A stretch of DNA of 64,000 bases from DASXZH01 sp963829965 (GTDB lineage: Bacteria > Armatimonadota > Fimbriimonadia > Fimbriimonadales > Fimbriimonadaceae). A model generated the notes under the pieces. It did not search any database. It was not told where the DNA came from and saw only the letters and a list, made by a program, of their open reading frames with translations. The stretch is from positions 14,866 through 78,865 of the forward strand of contig CAWHLK010000013.1 of the NCBI GenBank assembly GCA_963829965.1, read 5' to 3'. Below are positions 1 to 9,022 of the stretch, piece after piece. Position numbers and translations under genes: made by a program. Positions within the stretch are counted from its first letter, which is position 1, and each line of letters opens with the position of its first letter.

Positions 1-636
1 TTTGAAGAAAAGGACTTGGAGTTGAGATCGGCGAATCCACTCCATTTTCCGGAGTACGCCGAAAAACTGGAATCTGCGGTCGCAAAGACCGGCATGTCGG
101 ATGGGGTGGTCAGCGGCTTTGCACGGCTCGACGGCAAGCCGGTCAGCGCCGCCGTGGCGGATTTCAACTTCATGGGCGGGTCGATGGGCTCTGTTGCAGG
201 TGAGAAGATTTGTCGAACCCTGGAAAGAGCGGCCCATAGCGGTATCCCCGCAATCGTTTTCGCCGCCTCCGGCGGCGCGCGCATGCAGGAGGGCCTCCTT
301 TCACTGATGCAGATGGCGAAAACGACGGCCGCTTGCGAAAGATGCCGTGACGCGGGCGCCCCGTTCATCTGTGTTTTCACTGACCCAACGATGGCCGGAG
401 TCCTCGCCAGCTACGCCAGTGTCGCGGACATCATTCTAGCCGAACCGAAAGCGCTCGTGGGTTTCGCAGGCGCAAGAGTCAGCAAACAGGCCCAGGTCTC
501 GAAGGTGCCGGATGGCTTTCAAACCTCCGAATATCTTTACGAACACGGGATGATTGACAGAGTCGTGCACAGGCGGGAGGTGCGCTCCACCCTCAGTTCG
601 CTCGTGAAAGTATTCACCCTCCGGAGGCAAAGCTAA
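1..636 (+). CDS. accD: Acetyl-CoA carboxylase carboxyltransferase subunit beta, 5' end cut by window
   Basis: With AccA it forms the carboxyltransferase that moves the carboxyl group from biotin to acetyl-CoA, the first step of fatty-acid synthesis. The frame is open from base 1, so the gene begins upstream and the N-terminal zinc-ribbon region is outside the window; the TTG at 16 is not the real start. Visible are DPL-like residues (here NPLHF), a GGSMGS stretch and the carboxyltransferase core SGGARMQEGLLSLMQMAKT. The stop codon TAA at 634-636 overlaps the ATG of accA by one base (TAATG), implying translational coupling and equal dosage of the two subunits. Confidence 0.96.
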   Translation, partial: FEEKDLELRSANPLHFPEYAEKLESAVAKTGMSDGVVSGFARLDGKPVSAAVADFNFMGGSMGSVAGEKICRTLERAAHSGIPAIVFAASGGARMQEGLLSLMQMAKTTAACERCRDAGAPFICVFTDPTMAGVLASYASVADIILAEPKALVGFAGARVSKQAQVSKVPDGFQTSEYLYEHGMIDRVVHRREVRSTLSSLVKVFTLRRQS

Positions 637-1613
637 TGGCGGCCAAATCGTGGCGCGAGTGGGAAAAGCCGCTCATCGAGCTTGAGGAGGGCATCCAAAA
701 GCTCAAGAATATCTGGGCGAACGAGAAGGACCTTGCCAAGAAAGAAGAGCTTGGGAAGAGCATTGCCGAGTATGAAGCAAGGCGCGACAACTACATCAAT
801 GTCATGTACAGCCGCCTCGGCCCTTGGGAAAAGGTGCTGGTGGCGCGCGCGGACAAGCGGCCTTATACGCTGGACTACATAGGCATGATCTTCAGCGACT
901 TCGTCGAGCTGGAAGGGGACCGGCGGTTTGGCGCCGACGATGCGATCGTCGGCGGCCCCGCGGTTTTTGACGGCACCGCATGCATGGTCCTCGGGCACCA
1001 AAAGGGAAGAAACATCCAGGAGCGCCAATACCGGAACTTCGGCATGGCCAAACCAGAGGGATACCGAAAGGCAATTCGCTTGTTCGATATGGCGGAGAGG
1101 TTCGAACTGCCCGTAATAACCTTCATCGATACCCCGGCTGCCGATCCCGGCGTTGAAAGCGAATCGCGCGGCATCTCGGAAGCCATCGCCGCCTCCATGC
1201 TGAAGATGTTCGAACTCACGGTTCCGACGATCTCCATTGTCATCGGCGAAGGCGGAAGCGGCGGCGCCATCGGCATTGCGACTTCCAACGCCGTCATCAT
1301 GCAGGAGCACGCGGTGTATTCAGTGATCCCGCCTGAAGGCTGCGCCGCCATTCTCTGGCGCTCGCCCGACAAAGCCCCCCAAGCAGCCGCCGCCCTGCGA
1401 CTCACCGCCGCGTCCGCCGCGGAACTGGGCCTTATCGACGAAGTGCTGCCGGAGCCAAGAGGAGGCGCTCATCGCGATCCCCTTGAAGCGGGAACCATCG
1501 TGAAAGAGGCCATTTCGCGTCGCCTGGCCGAACAGATGCCCATGACCGGGGAAGAACGAAAACGGGCCCGATACGACAAGTTCCGCGCAATGGGCATTTC
1601 CGGCAAGGTGTAA
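636..1613 (+). CDS. accA: Acetyl-CoA carboxylase carboxyltransferase subunit alpha
   Basis: Alpha partner of AccD in the carboxyltransferase half-reaction of acetyl-CoA carboxylase (cytoplasm). The 325-residue length is normal for the family. Recognisable features are the N-terminal helical segment, GDRRFGADDAIVGG, GHQKGR, the DTPAADPGVESESRG segment and the oxyanion-type loop GEGGSGGAIGI followed by YSVIPPEGCAAILW. The start ATG overlaps the accD stop by one base. A PAP2 phosphatase begins 3 bases after the stop, so all three are probably co-transcribed. The sequence is intact with no frameshift. Confidence 0.97.
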   Translation: MAAKSWREWEKPLIELEEGIQKLKNIWANEKDLAKKEELGKSIAEYEARRDNYINVMYSRLGPWEKVLVARADKRPYTLDYIGMIFSDFVELEGDRRFGADDAIVGGPAVFDGTACMVLGHQKGRNIQERQYRNFGMAKPEGYRKAIRLFDMAERFELPVITFIDTPAADPGVESESRGISEAIAASMLKMFELTVPTISIVIGEGGSGGAIGIATSNAVIMQEHAVYSVIPPEGCAAILWRSPDKAPQAAAALRLTAASAAELGLIDEVLPEPRGGAHRDPLEAGTIVKEAISRRLAEQMPMTGEERKRARYDKFRAMGISGKV

Positions 1614-1616
1614 GGC

Positions 1617-2354
1617 TTGAACGACTGGCTCTGGAACCTGGACCTGAGCGTCATGCGCAAGGTCAATGTGGAGTGGCACTCGGCATGGCTGGACCCCGTT
1701 TTCTTCGTCATCTCCTCCAGCGGCCTAGGCTGGGTCCAGGTGATCATTATTCTCTTCTGTTTCCCATGGAAGGCGTTTCTGGGCGGAGCCCGCACAGGTC
1801 AGACAAGTCAGCCAGGTCTAACTCAAGAGTCCACCCAAACAGCCAACTTCAACCCTTTACCATCTCCTGAAGCCCAACACCCAACACCCAACACCCAACA
1901 CCCAACACCCTTACCCAAATACGACATAATAGCCCTCCTGTCCGGACGCATGGGCAAAGCCCCGCTCCTACTCTATTCCTGGGCTTTCACCGGCATCGTC
2001 GATACCGCAATTAAGCACGCGGTCCCCCGCGACCGACCAAGCAACGAACCGTGGGCGCTGCCCCAAGAAGACGTCCACGCCTGGAGCTTCGCCAGCGGCC
2101 ACACCGCAGGCGCATTTGGCCTCGCCTGGGTCATCTTCTTCATGACCAGGAATACACCGAATTCAAAATGGGGCTGGGCAGCCCTGGTTTGGGGTGCGTT
2201 GGTAGGCTTTAGCCGCATCTACCGAGGCGTCCACTGGCCTAGCGATGTGGCCTCCGGATTCTGCGTAGGCCTCATGTGCGCGTGTGTTTTCATGGCGGTC
2301 TTACCAAAACCCCCAGTGAAGAGGGGCGGAGGGAGGGTAGATGGCAAAGGGTAG
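1617..2354 (+). CDS. PAP2-family membrane phosphatase carrying a heptamer-repeat insert
   Basis: Integral-membrane acid phosphatase of the PAP2 superfamily, likely acting on a lipid phosphate such as undecaprenyl pyrophosphate or phosphatidate. The three active-site motifs are present: KHAVPRDRP (about residue 133), SGH (160-162) and SRIYRGVHWPSD (about 199). The chosen TTG start lies 3 bases after accA. Residues about 59-101 are a Pro/Thr/Gln-rich hydrophilic insert between predicted membrane segments. Part of it is encoded by tandem copies of the heptamer CCCAACA (1873-1910). The insert looks like intergenic DNA that arrived in frame, and the enzyme motifs on either side are intact. Substrate is not determinable. 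Confidence 0.85.
   Translation: MNDWLWNLDLSVMRKVNVEWHSAWLDPVFFVISSSGLGWVQVIIILFCFPWKAFLGGARTGQTSQPGLTQESTQTANFNPLPSPEAQHPTPNTQHPTPLPKYDIIALLSGRMGKAPLLLYSWAFTGIVDTAIKHAVPRDRPSNEPWALPQEDVHAWSFASGHTAGAFGLAWVIFFMTRNTPNSKWGWAALVWGALVGFSRIYRGVHWPSDVASGFCVGLMCACVFMAVLPKPPVKRGGGRVDGKG
1873..1910. repeat. Heptamer tandem repeat (CCCAACA)x5.4 inside the PAP2 gene
   Basis: Five perfect consecutive copies of CCCAACA plus CCC. Three heptamers make seven codons, so the array stays open and encodes a repeating Pro-Asn-Thr-Gln-His-Pro-Thr pattern. A related CCCAAAA/CCCAGAA array lies at 19367-19440 in an intergenic region. Confidence 0.95.
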
Positions 2355-2855
2355 CCCCGGTCCGGGATAGGACACGTCATAAAGGTCAGACTCCGTTGAC
2401 AAGTCCGATAACTCTTGCCGATTTACTCAGCAACCAACCCAGATCTGGCCCCCCGGCCCAACGGGCCGATTTCCCATAGCGAAGATGGGGTGGCGTCGCA
2501 ACCGGGCATGAAATAGGAGCACAGTCGGGCGCAAGGTGCCACCCTCTCCAGCCCCAACGGGGCGACAGAAATTTGCGAAAGCCAACGCCCTGGTTCCTGC
2601 GCGTCTTGAGAACTTTGATGTCATCGTCCGGAGAACCCGCAAGCAGATCGAACAGAACAATCGGAACACCTGGTTATAGTCTTCGGATTTTTGGAACTGG
2701 CCAAACAACTCTCGCCCTCCCGGGCCTGGCCCGTTTACCCCCTTACGGGTGAAGCCCTCCTTACGCGCGAAGCCGAACCTTGCTGTTCACCGTTCACAGT
2801 TCACATTGTCTGAACGCTTTCGCGTTCAGACAACATACACTCTCAGAAGAGACGG
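2355..2855. other. Intergenic region with short hairpins and a heptamer repeat
   Basis: No convincing gene in 501 bases. It holds two short perfect hairpins with an AAC loop, CGGCCC-AAC-GGGCCG (2454-2468) and GCCCC-AAC-GGGGC (2551-2563). It also holds a CCCAT...ATGGG hairpin (about 2473-2489), three GTTCACM heptamers (2784-2804) and the strong inverted repeat at 2806-2833. A 93-codon minus-strand frame (2427-2708) is low-complexity and looks non-coding. Confidence 0.6.
2806..2833. promoter_or_regulatory. Perfect 12-bp inverted repeat upstream of the ECF sigma gene
   Basis: Arms TTGTCTGAACGC and GCGTTCAGACAA with a 4-base loop TTTC, ending 22 bases before the sigma-factor ATG. No T-tract follows on either strand, so an intrinsic terminator is unlikely. 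It could be an operator, or a hairpin in the 5' leader of the sigma-factor mRNA. A TACACT at 2836-2841 directly after it could be a -10 element. Confidence 0.6.
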
Positions 2856-3377
2856 ATGGAAGCGCAAATAACGCGAGCATCGCGTGGAGATAGGGAAGCC
2901 TTCGCACAGATCGTCGCCGAGCATTACGCATCGGTGTATCGGTTCTGTGCAAGGCGCCTCGGACCCGAGTTAGGGCAAGACGCGGCCCAGGAAACATTTC
3001 TGGCCGCGCAGAGAGCCCTCGCCCGGTTCGATGGCAGTTCAACCCTTCTCACATTCCTGCTTGGCGTGGCGCACAACCAATGTCGCAACTTGGCGCGGAA
3101 GAATCGAATGGAGATCAGCTTTGACGAAGTCTGGCCCGACCGGTCCACCGAAGACGTGGAGCGCCGGACCATTGACCGCCACGAACTGCAACGGGCGCTG
3201 AAAAGCCTGTCCGTGGAGCAGCGGGAAGCGGTCGTGATGCACGAGATCGAAGGCCTCACTTATGACGAGATCGGAGCAGTTCTGAAGGTGCCCTCCGGCA
3301 CGATCAAGAGCAGACTGCACCATGCTTTCCTGGCCTTGAGACAAAGGCTTCTTCCGAGCGAGGAGTTATCGGCATGA
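2856..3377 (+). CDS. ECF-type RNA polymerase sigma factor
   Basis: Alternative sigma factor (173 residues) that would direct RNA polymerase to a small stress or envelope regulon. Region 2 spans about residues 8-80 (DREAFAQIVAEHY, QDAAQETFLAAQ). Region 4 spans about 110-165 (LSVEQREAVVMHEIEG, LTYDEIGAVLKVPSGTIKS), the typical helix-turn-helix. The last bases overlap the next ATG as ATGA (3374-3377), the usual coupling between a sigma factor and its anti-sigma. That partner here is the DUF4349-like gene. The nearby inverted repeat suggests regulation at the promoter or leader. Confidence 0.93.
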   Translation: MEAQITRASRGDREAFAQIVAEHYASVYRFCARRLGPELGQDAAQETFLAAQRALARFDGSSTLLTFLLGVAHNQCRNLARKNRMEISFDEVWPDRSTEDVERRTIDRHELQRALKSLSVEQREAVVMHEIEGLTYDEIGAVLKVPSGTIKSRLHHAFLALRQRLLPSEELSA

Positions 3378-4710
3378 GCGTTCGAGAAGATCTTAAAGCG
3401 TACGTGGACGGGGAATTGCAGCCCCGAGCGCGCCGAAGAGGTTCGGCTCGCGGTTGAGGCAGATGCCGCTCTTCAACAGGAGGTTCAGTTCATGAAACTA
3501 TTGAGCGACGACATTTGCGAAGAAGCGGTTGAGCCGGAAGTGCTGGGAGCAGACAAGGTGCTGAGCGCCGTGCGAAAGCCGAAAAGGCGGTTCCCGCTTT
3601 GGTTGGGCTATTCGGCAGGGGTGCTGGCGGTCATCGTCTTTGCTGCCGTTGTATTCCCCGTCTTTTCTCAGACGAAGTACGCAGCGAAGAATGCGGCTCA
3701 CATGGGCAATTTGGCAATGAAGGCCCCTGACTCGTTTGCCCCGCCGGAAAGTGCCAAGGTAGACCTTGAGAAGAGCAGTGTTGCCGGGCGCGTCCCTGCC
3801 CATGCAACAGCGATGGCTAAGAGTCCTCCGTCATCGGCCTACTTCGGAGCCAATTCGGCCCATGGGGCTAGCCCGGTCACTGTCACCCCTAAAGCAGCAA
3901 CGGGAAACGCCTTCCAGCGCGACCGATTTGGGTACAGTGGCCCCCGAAGCACCCGCCCCGGCGCCTGAGTCCGAGCCCGTTCCGCTAGCGAAGAGTCCAG
4001 CAGCCGGAAATATTCCTCCTGCCGCCCCCAAGCAATCGCAAGATCATTCAGAACGGTGATGTCGAGGAAGAAGTCCCTGACGTGGCCATCGCTCAGAACC
4101 AGGCGTTGCAAATCGCTTCAAGCGTAGGCGGATTTGCCGAGAACAGCAGCCTCAGCTACTCAACCCAGCAAATCCCAACCGCGGCGATCACGCTTCGCGT
4201 GCCTGCCCAGTTCTTTGGCATGGTGCTCCAGCGGGTCGAATCCCTTGGAAAGGTCACAAGCAACAACGTGACCGGCCAGGACGTGACCGCACAAGTTGCC
4301 GACACCGACGCCCGAGTCAAAGAGCTTGGCGCGGAAGAAGACGACTACGTGACCATGCTCCCGGCGCAAGGTCCATCGGCCAGATCCTTGAGATCAAGGA
4401 CCGACTCAGCCAGGTGCGCCAGGATCTGGACAGCCTCAAATCGCAAGAAAACGCGCTAAAGGACCAGTCGGCGCTTTCGACCCTGAACATCACGTTCGAC
4501 CAAAAGCCAACGACCAACCCGAAGCCAACCCCCAAGCCGAAGCCTGCGGAGGACCGATGGGCCGAAGACACCTTCAAGAGCGCATCCGACGGTCTGACCG
4601 CTGCAATGCACTTCCTCGGAAGAGGCATTATCGTCCTCTTCGTCTACTCGCCAATCTGGCTACCCATTTTAGGAATAGGTTGGTACATCAATCGCCGAAA
4701 GAAATCCTAA
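3374..4710 (+). pseudogene. DUF4349-type membrane anti-sigma protein, four frameshifts
   Basis: Putative anti-sigma factor for the preceding ECF sigma. The reconstructed order is a cytoplasmic N-terminus (MSVREDLKAYVDGEL...), a membrane segment (LWLGYSAGVLAVIVFAAVVF), a Pro/Ala-rich linker, a DUF4349 domain (RKIIQNGDVEEEV, VGGFAENSS, ITLRVPAQFF) with a coiled coil (ILEIKDRLSQVRQDLDSLK), and a C-terminal membrane segment before NRRKKS. Reading needs three single-base removals, each in a C-run (3422-3425, 3941-3945, 4025-4029), and one insertion near 4366-4372. Protein similarity resumes exactly across every break, so either the assembly has homopolymer errors or the gene is recently dead. DUF4349 assignment is from memory of the domain pattern. 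Confidence 0.8.
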
Positions 4711-4738
4711 AGGGGCCATCGCTTCCGAGTTTCTTTCG

Positions 4739-5668
4739 TTAAATTGCCGCGTTACGCCTAAGGCCTTCCAACCCGGCTCGCCTCACCGGCGAGCCGGGAG
4801 TCAGTTTTTCCCAATCCTCAGCAGAAATCTGCGCCAACTCCTTCAAGCCAGGCCAGGTTCGCACCTTCAAAAAATCCGGTTCGGTGGTTGGTGATGCCCT
4901 TAGAGGTTGGGATTCGCGCGGCTCGTTGAACGGGCAGACCTCTTGGCACACGTCGCACCCAAAGGTCCAATCCCCAATCCCCTGCTCCAGTTCCGCCGGG
5001 ATCGATCCACGATGTTCGATAGTCAAATAGCTGATGCAAAGCCGCGAGTCCACTTGCCACCGCCCCCCCCGAAAAACAATCGCGCCGGTTGGGCAAGCGT
5101 CGATGCACTTCCGGCAGGTCCCGCACCCGCCCACCGCGGGCGCATCTGGAGCAAACGGGACCGAGGTCAAAAGAAGCCCAATAAAGAACCAGCTCCCCCG
5201 CTTGGAATCAATCAAGCAAGTGTTCTTTCCAAACCAACCGATCCCAGCCAGTTGCGCGTACTCCCGCTCGAAAATGGGCGCGGAATCCACACAGGCCCGG
5301 CTAGTCGACTCCGGATACTCAAGCGAAATCCACCTGGCCAATTTATATAACTTTCCGCGAAGGACCTTATGATAATCACGCCCCAACGCATAGCGGGCAA
5401 TCTTTGGCTCACCCGGCTTGTGCGGAAGGGGTTGGTTGTAATTCAACGTGACGGCAACCACAGTTAGTGCCTCCGGTAACAGTTCTTGAGGAGAAGCGCG
5501 AAGAGGAACCTGACGAGCAAGATAGCCCATACCGGCGTGCATTCCCTCATCCAACCATCGCAGGTAAGAGTCGTAATGAGGCGCTGGGATGGCCTCGCAA
5601 ATGCCAACCGTAGTGAAGCCAAGCGACAAACATTCATCTTTCAGCTTCTGAGTAGCGACCGGGTCCAC
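4739..5668 (-). CDS. queG: Epoxyqueuosine reductase
   Basis: Cobalamin- and iron-sulfur-dependent enzyme that reduces epoxyqueuosine to queuosine in tRNA wobble position 34. Two 4Fe-4S cysteine clusters are visible: CGTCRKCIDACP and CDVCQEVCPFN. The family segment GWFGKNTCLI is also present. I chose GTG at 5668 because the family N-terminus (KDECLSLGFTTVGICEA) starts just after it; the longer open frame to 5803 would run over the divergent gene. Length from this start is 309 residues, within the family range. The 3' coding end contains a perfect 11-bp inverted repeat (4772-4798) that could fold in the mRNA. Confidence 0.93.
   Translation of the reverse strand: MDPVATQKLKDECLSLGFTTVGICEAIPAPHYDSYLRWLDEGMHAGMGYLARQVPLRASPQELLPEALTVVAVTLNYNQPLPHKPGEPKIARYALGRDYHKVLRGKLYKLARWISLEYPESTSRACVDSAPIFEREYAQLAGIGWFGKNTCLIDSKRGSWFFIGLLLTSVPFAPDAPAVGGCGTCRKCIDACPTGAIVFRGGRWQVDSRLCISYLTIEHRGSIPAELEQGIGDWTFGCDVCQEVCPFNEPRESQPLRASPTTEPDFLKVRTWPGLKELAQISAEDWEKLTPGSPVRRAGLEGLRRNAAI
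4772..4798. repeat. 11-bp inverted repeat within the 3' end of queG
   Basis: Arms CCCGGCTCGCC and GGCGAGCCGGG around a 5-base loop. It lies inside the coding sequence about 35-60 bases before the queG stop, between convergent gene ends, so it may act as an mRNA 3' stabiliser or attenuator. No T-tract is present. Confidence 0.7.
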
Positions 5669-5729
5669 GCGCGAAGTGTACAACGAAGGGAATAGCCCGC
5701 ACTCCAAAGCGCTTCGCGCAACAGCGGGG

Positions 5730-5735
5730 TACGAT
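5730..5735 (+). promoter_or_regulatory. TANNNT (TACGAT) 6 nt before an ATG; predicted leaderless start
   Basis: TACGAT followed by 6 nt and the ATG at 5742, with no Shine-Dalgarno sequence. It belongs to a window-wide pattern (see findings). Confidence 0.5.
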
Positions 5736-5741
5736 CCACCG

Positions 5742-6200
5742 ATGCGTATCAAATTCAATATTCTTGCCGTGCTTGTCGTTGTTACCGCCTTATCGGGAAT
5801 CACGCTTGCTCAAGGCGTTCCCGGGCACAAGGAAACGATCTTGAAAACTTACACGGTGACCGGCAAGTGCACGGGGTTTGCGTCCGGCGACTATTTCTAC
5901 GCCGACATCGAAAGCCCCAAAATCAAAGATGTGCCTATCTTCATAAACGACGGCGCGCTTCAGTATTTCCTCGCCGCCAACGTCAACAAGAAGGGCGTCT
6001 TCACCTTGCAGAAAGTCAAGTCCTACCTTGAGTCGGCGGGCGGTTACACGGATATCGACCGGGTGGTTTCCGCTAGGTTTCGCCGTGAAACTTATAAACA
6101 ATGGTGGAAGGCTGAACTGAAAAAGCACTCTCAAGGCGAACTGGACAAGCAGTTCGGCCCGGTCGTGGACAAGCTGACAAAACACCCCGGGGTTCCTTAG
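5742..6200 (+). CDS. Small secreted protein of unknown function
   Basis: 152 residues with a clear N-terminal signal peptide (IKFNILAVLVVVTALSGITLA, cut probably after LAQ). The mature part has a beta-like N-terminal half (TYTVTGKCTGFASGDYFYAD) and a charged helical C-terminus. I do not recognise a family. ATG 5742 is preferred because the signal peptide starts there and a TACGAT element ends 6 nt before it. It is divergent from queG, with the two starts about 70 bases apart. Confidence 0.75.
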   Translation: MRIKFNILAVLVVVTALSGITLAQGVPGHKETILKTYTVTGKCTGFASGDYFYADIESPKIKDVPIFINDGALQYFLAANVNKKGVFTLQKVKSYLESAGGYTDIDRVVSARFRRETYKQWWKAELKKHSQGELDKQFGPVVDKLTKHPGVP

Positions 6201-6283
6201 AGCCCGGTTTTCCTAACTGGCCTCCCGTCCCGCTTTTTCCATTCCTAGTCCTAGGCGCCACCTACTGCCCGGCCTTCCTCACG

Positions 6284-8808
6284 CTAATCCACCATCCCTA
6301 CCCTTATTAACTGCGCCGCTTTGATGCGATCGCCAAGTTTGCCCGGCTTCGCCGTGTACTCTAACACGTTATCGTCCTTTAGCATCGAGCTTGGTAGGAA
6401 ATAGGCGCGTTGAGGGCCAACTTCCCAATACCGGCCAAGAGGCTGCCCGTTCAGGGTGAGAAAGCCGTTCCCGCCCGCATCCAGCGTGACCTCCCAAGCC
6501 CAATCATTGCTTTGGGTAGGGAGGGCAAGTGGATCCGGCTCCGGACCAGCTTGCCGGTCTCGGGAGGCACTCCCTCGATCTTAGGATGGGCAAAAACAGG
6601 AAGAACCCCCACATGGGAGTCCAGCGAATACTCTGAATACTGACCTTCCGAAAACTGGTCCGTCCAGTGCACATCCACCGCCGTGCCCTTCGGCAGGGGC
6701 GGTTCGATGCGAACCGCGCCGATCAGCCCGCCGGGCCCGCCATCGTTGTGGACCACGATGGCGATCTCGTTTGCGCCAGGGTGAAGCAGCTTCCCTACAT
6801 CTGCCTTGAACGGCTCGTTCCAAGTCTCGGTAGAGCCAACCGCCTGCCCGTTCACATAGTAGTAGCCCTCGTCGTCCACGCCGTTCGCGCTAAGCGAATA
6901 TCCGTTGGTGCTCCCCTCCGGGAGTGTCACTGTGGCGCGGTAAACAATGGCGGTGTGCTCGGGGAAATCATTGTATTTGGGAGGCTCAGACCAGCCCGAG
7001 GTATCCATGCCGCCGGCCACAAGAGTCCGGTCGTTGGGATCGGTTAAAGTCTTGGTCTTCCAGCCTTCCACCAGGAAGGAGTTCGGCTTCTCGCCAAAGA
7101 CCTGAACGGCGGTGAGCCCGTGAGGCTCCTCCATCCCGCGCCCGCCATTGGGCCAGCCGGGGTTCAGGTAAATCCAACTCGCATTCATGCTGTTAGCGGG
7201 GTACAGGGAGCCGCCGTCAAAGGAATCGCCTCCCTGAAAACCATCTGACGCCTTCATCCAAACCCAGCCACTGGGCGAGGGCGAAGCAACTTTGTAGGCA
7301 ATAAACCGGGAATCCCAAATGCCCAGACCGAGCGTTGAAGGATCGGACGGCGCGTTGCGCCAGTCGGTCGGAGTCAACTCCGTTGCTTCGGCCTTCGAAA
7401 CCATGATCGGGTTGACCCCCATCGGCCCAGAAATCGTCGACGGAGGCTTGGCCGTCGCGATCCATTCGCCCGCCTTGGGATCACTCGTGTATCGATAGAC
7501 GTCCATTCCCGCAGCGCCTAGGCCGTAAGGGATGGCCGCCCCGAGCGTACCGCTAACCGAGTTTTCGAGATCCGTATTCCGAACAAAAACATAGCTCGCC
7601 TCGGCCCCCTTTCGGGTGATGACCTCGACCTTCGGATTGTCCGAATCAAAGGGGTTGGGAATTTGATCCGCCCTGGCCAGGTCCACGCCGTACTGCTGAA
7701 GCATGTGGCCGATGGTTTTTACCACCCGGTATTTGTCTCCCACTCCGCCCCATTCGCGGATCGGCGCGTTATAGTCGTAGCTGGTGGTGATACTCTGGCC
7801 GGCCCAGTCCCCGAAGTTCGTCCCGCCAAAAAGCATGTAGTAGTTCAAGGCTGTAAGCCCATTGGCAATCGCGTAAAGAGTTAAAGCATTTTCTTGCCGG
7901 GCATCGATGCCATGCTGTTCTTCTGCCGCTTCGCCGCCAACCTGGCCGAACCACCCGCCCTGAAACTCGGTAATCATCTTGGGAGACCAAGGCTGCGCCT
8001 CGTGTTGAGCGTCCAGGCCGTCCTTCACGTCCTGCAAAGACCAGCGCGGATATTCGTTGGGATTATCGAACGCCTGACAAAGGATCGGGTCGCCCTTGGG
8101 ATCGCGCACCGCCGTAGTCCAGCAAGTGAAAATCGGCACGTCGATGCCGTCGCCCTTGGAAGCGTTGATCAGGAACTTGATATAGTTCCGCTTGGATTGG
8201 TCGCTCTGCTCGGCGCCGTCGTATTCGTTCTCCACCTGCCAAAGAATCACGCCGTGGCTGCCTACTGGCTTGTGGGTTAGCTGATGCTTGTCCACCACCT
8301 TGGAAACCGCATCGAACCACCGCTTGGACCAACTCTCAAAAACCGGATTGTCCCCCCGGAACCACTCCCCCTTGAACCCCTTGGGCTTGTAAGCAGCCAG
8401 CCAGTTCGGATACCCGCCCGTCGCCCATTCGGAGCAGATGTAGGGCCCCGGCCTCACGATGGTGTAAAGCCCATACTTGTCTTCCGCCATGGTCAGGAAG
8501 TCATCCAGATCCTGCAAGTGGATGTGGGACGTGTCGTTCAGCCCGTTCGGTTTTTGCTGCTCGCTCCAGTTCCACGGAACGTAGGTCTCGATCGCGTTGA
8601 AACCAGCCTCCTTGATCTTCTCAAACCGCTCCGGCCAAAGCGCTTTGGGACACCGGAAATAATGGAACGCGCCGCTGAAGATGAAGGTGTCCTTGCCATC
8701 GATGGTGAAGCAATGGCCGTCGAACCGGATGCGGTCCGGATGCGTGAAAGTCGGTTGGCCAAAAGCGAGGGCAGGCAACAAGGAAAGAAGAACGAGGCTT
8801 CGTCTCAT
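6284..8808 (-). CDS. GH35 beta-galactosidase, secreted; one frameshift near 6540
   Basis: Exo-acting glycosidase that removes terminal beta-galactose. It has a signal peptide (RRSLVLLSLLPALAFGQ), GH35 TIM barrel landmarks (FSGAFHYFRCP, RPGPYICSEWATGG), the proton donor region ILWQVENEYDG and the nucleophile region MITEFQGGW, then C-terminal jelly-roll domains. The frame changes near 6537-6545. In the corrected frame the C-terminus reads NDWAWEVTLDAGGNGFLTLN and GRYWEVGPQRAYFLP, typical of the family, and stops at 6284-6286. Uncorrected, it would end at 6451 with an unrelated tail. A TAGATT element 6 nt before the ATG suggests a leaderless mRNA. Confidence 0.9.
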
Positions 8809-8814
8809 AGGGTG

Positions 8815-8820
8815 AATCTA
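8815..8820 (-). promoter_or_regulatory. TANNNT (TAGATT) 6 nt before the GH35 ATG
   Basis: On the minus strand TAGATT is followed by CACCCT and the ATG at 8808. There is no Shine-Dalgarno sequence. Predicted -10 element of a leaderless transcript. Confidence 0.5.
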
Positions 8821-8834
8821 GCATTTTTTTGACC

Positions 8835-9022
8835 GGGTGGCGGGTAACAGGTGACGTGTGACGTGTTCGGAAGAGGAAATATTCTTTTCACTTCGTCAGA
8901 GTCGGAACCGAAACATGAGGACTACGCCTATCTCTGCGCCTGCCGAGTTCATATCTTTAACCCGAGCCTCGGAATTCCCCGAACTTCCGATCTCGTCACC
9001 CGTCACCCGTAACTCGTCACCC
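8835..9022. repeat. Paired, inverted heptamer repeats between GH35 and glgA
   Basis: At 8851-8864 GTGACGT is tandemly duplicated. At 8993-9022 the opposite orientation appears as CGTCACC, CGTCACC, CGTAACT, CGTCACC. The two blocks bracket the intergenic space between two minus-strand genes. Related blocks occur at 32002-32023 and 32092-32112. Confidence 0.7.

Noticed and set aside
633..1310. 225-codon minus-strand frame opposite accA
   Set aside because: Fully inside a well-conserved gene; composition follows from codon bias of the sense strand.
1873..1910. CRISPR-like repeat
   Set aside because: Units are 7 bases with no spacers, so it is a simple tandem repeat, as are the arrays at 19367-19440.
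2427..2708. 93-codon minus-strand frame in the intergenic region
   Set aside because: Low-complexity, Gly/Pro/Arg-rich, no start signal, and built over short hairpins; reads as non-coding repeat.
3374..4710. Programmed frameshifting in the DUF4349 gene
   Set aside because: Four shifts in both directions, three in plain C-runs, with no slippery heptamer or stem; errors or decay are simpler.
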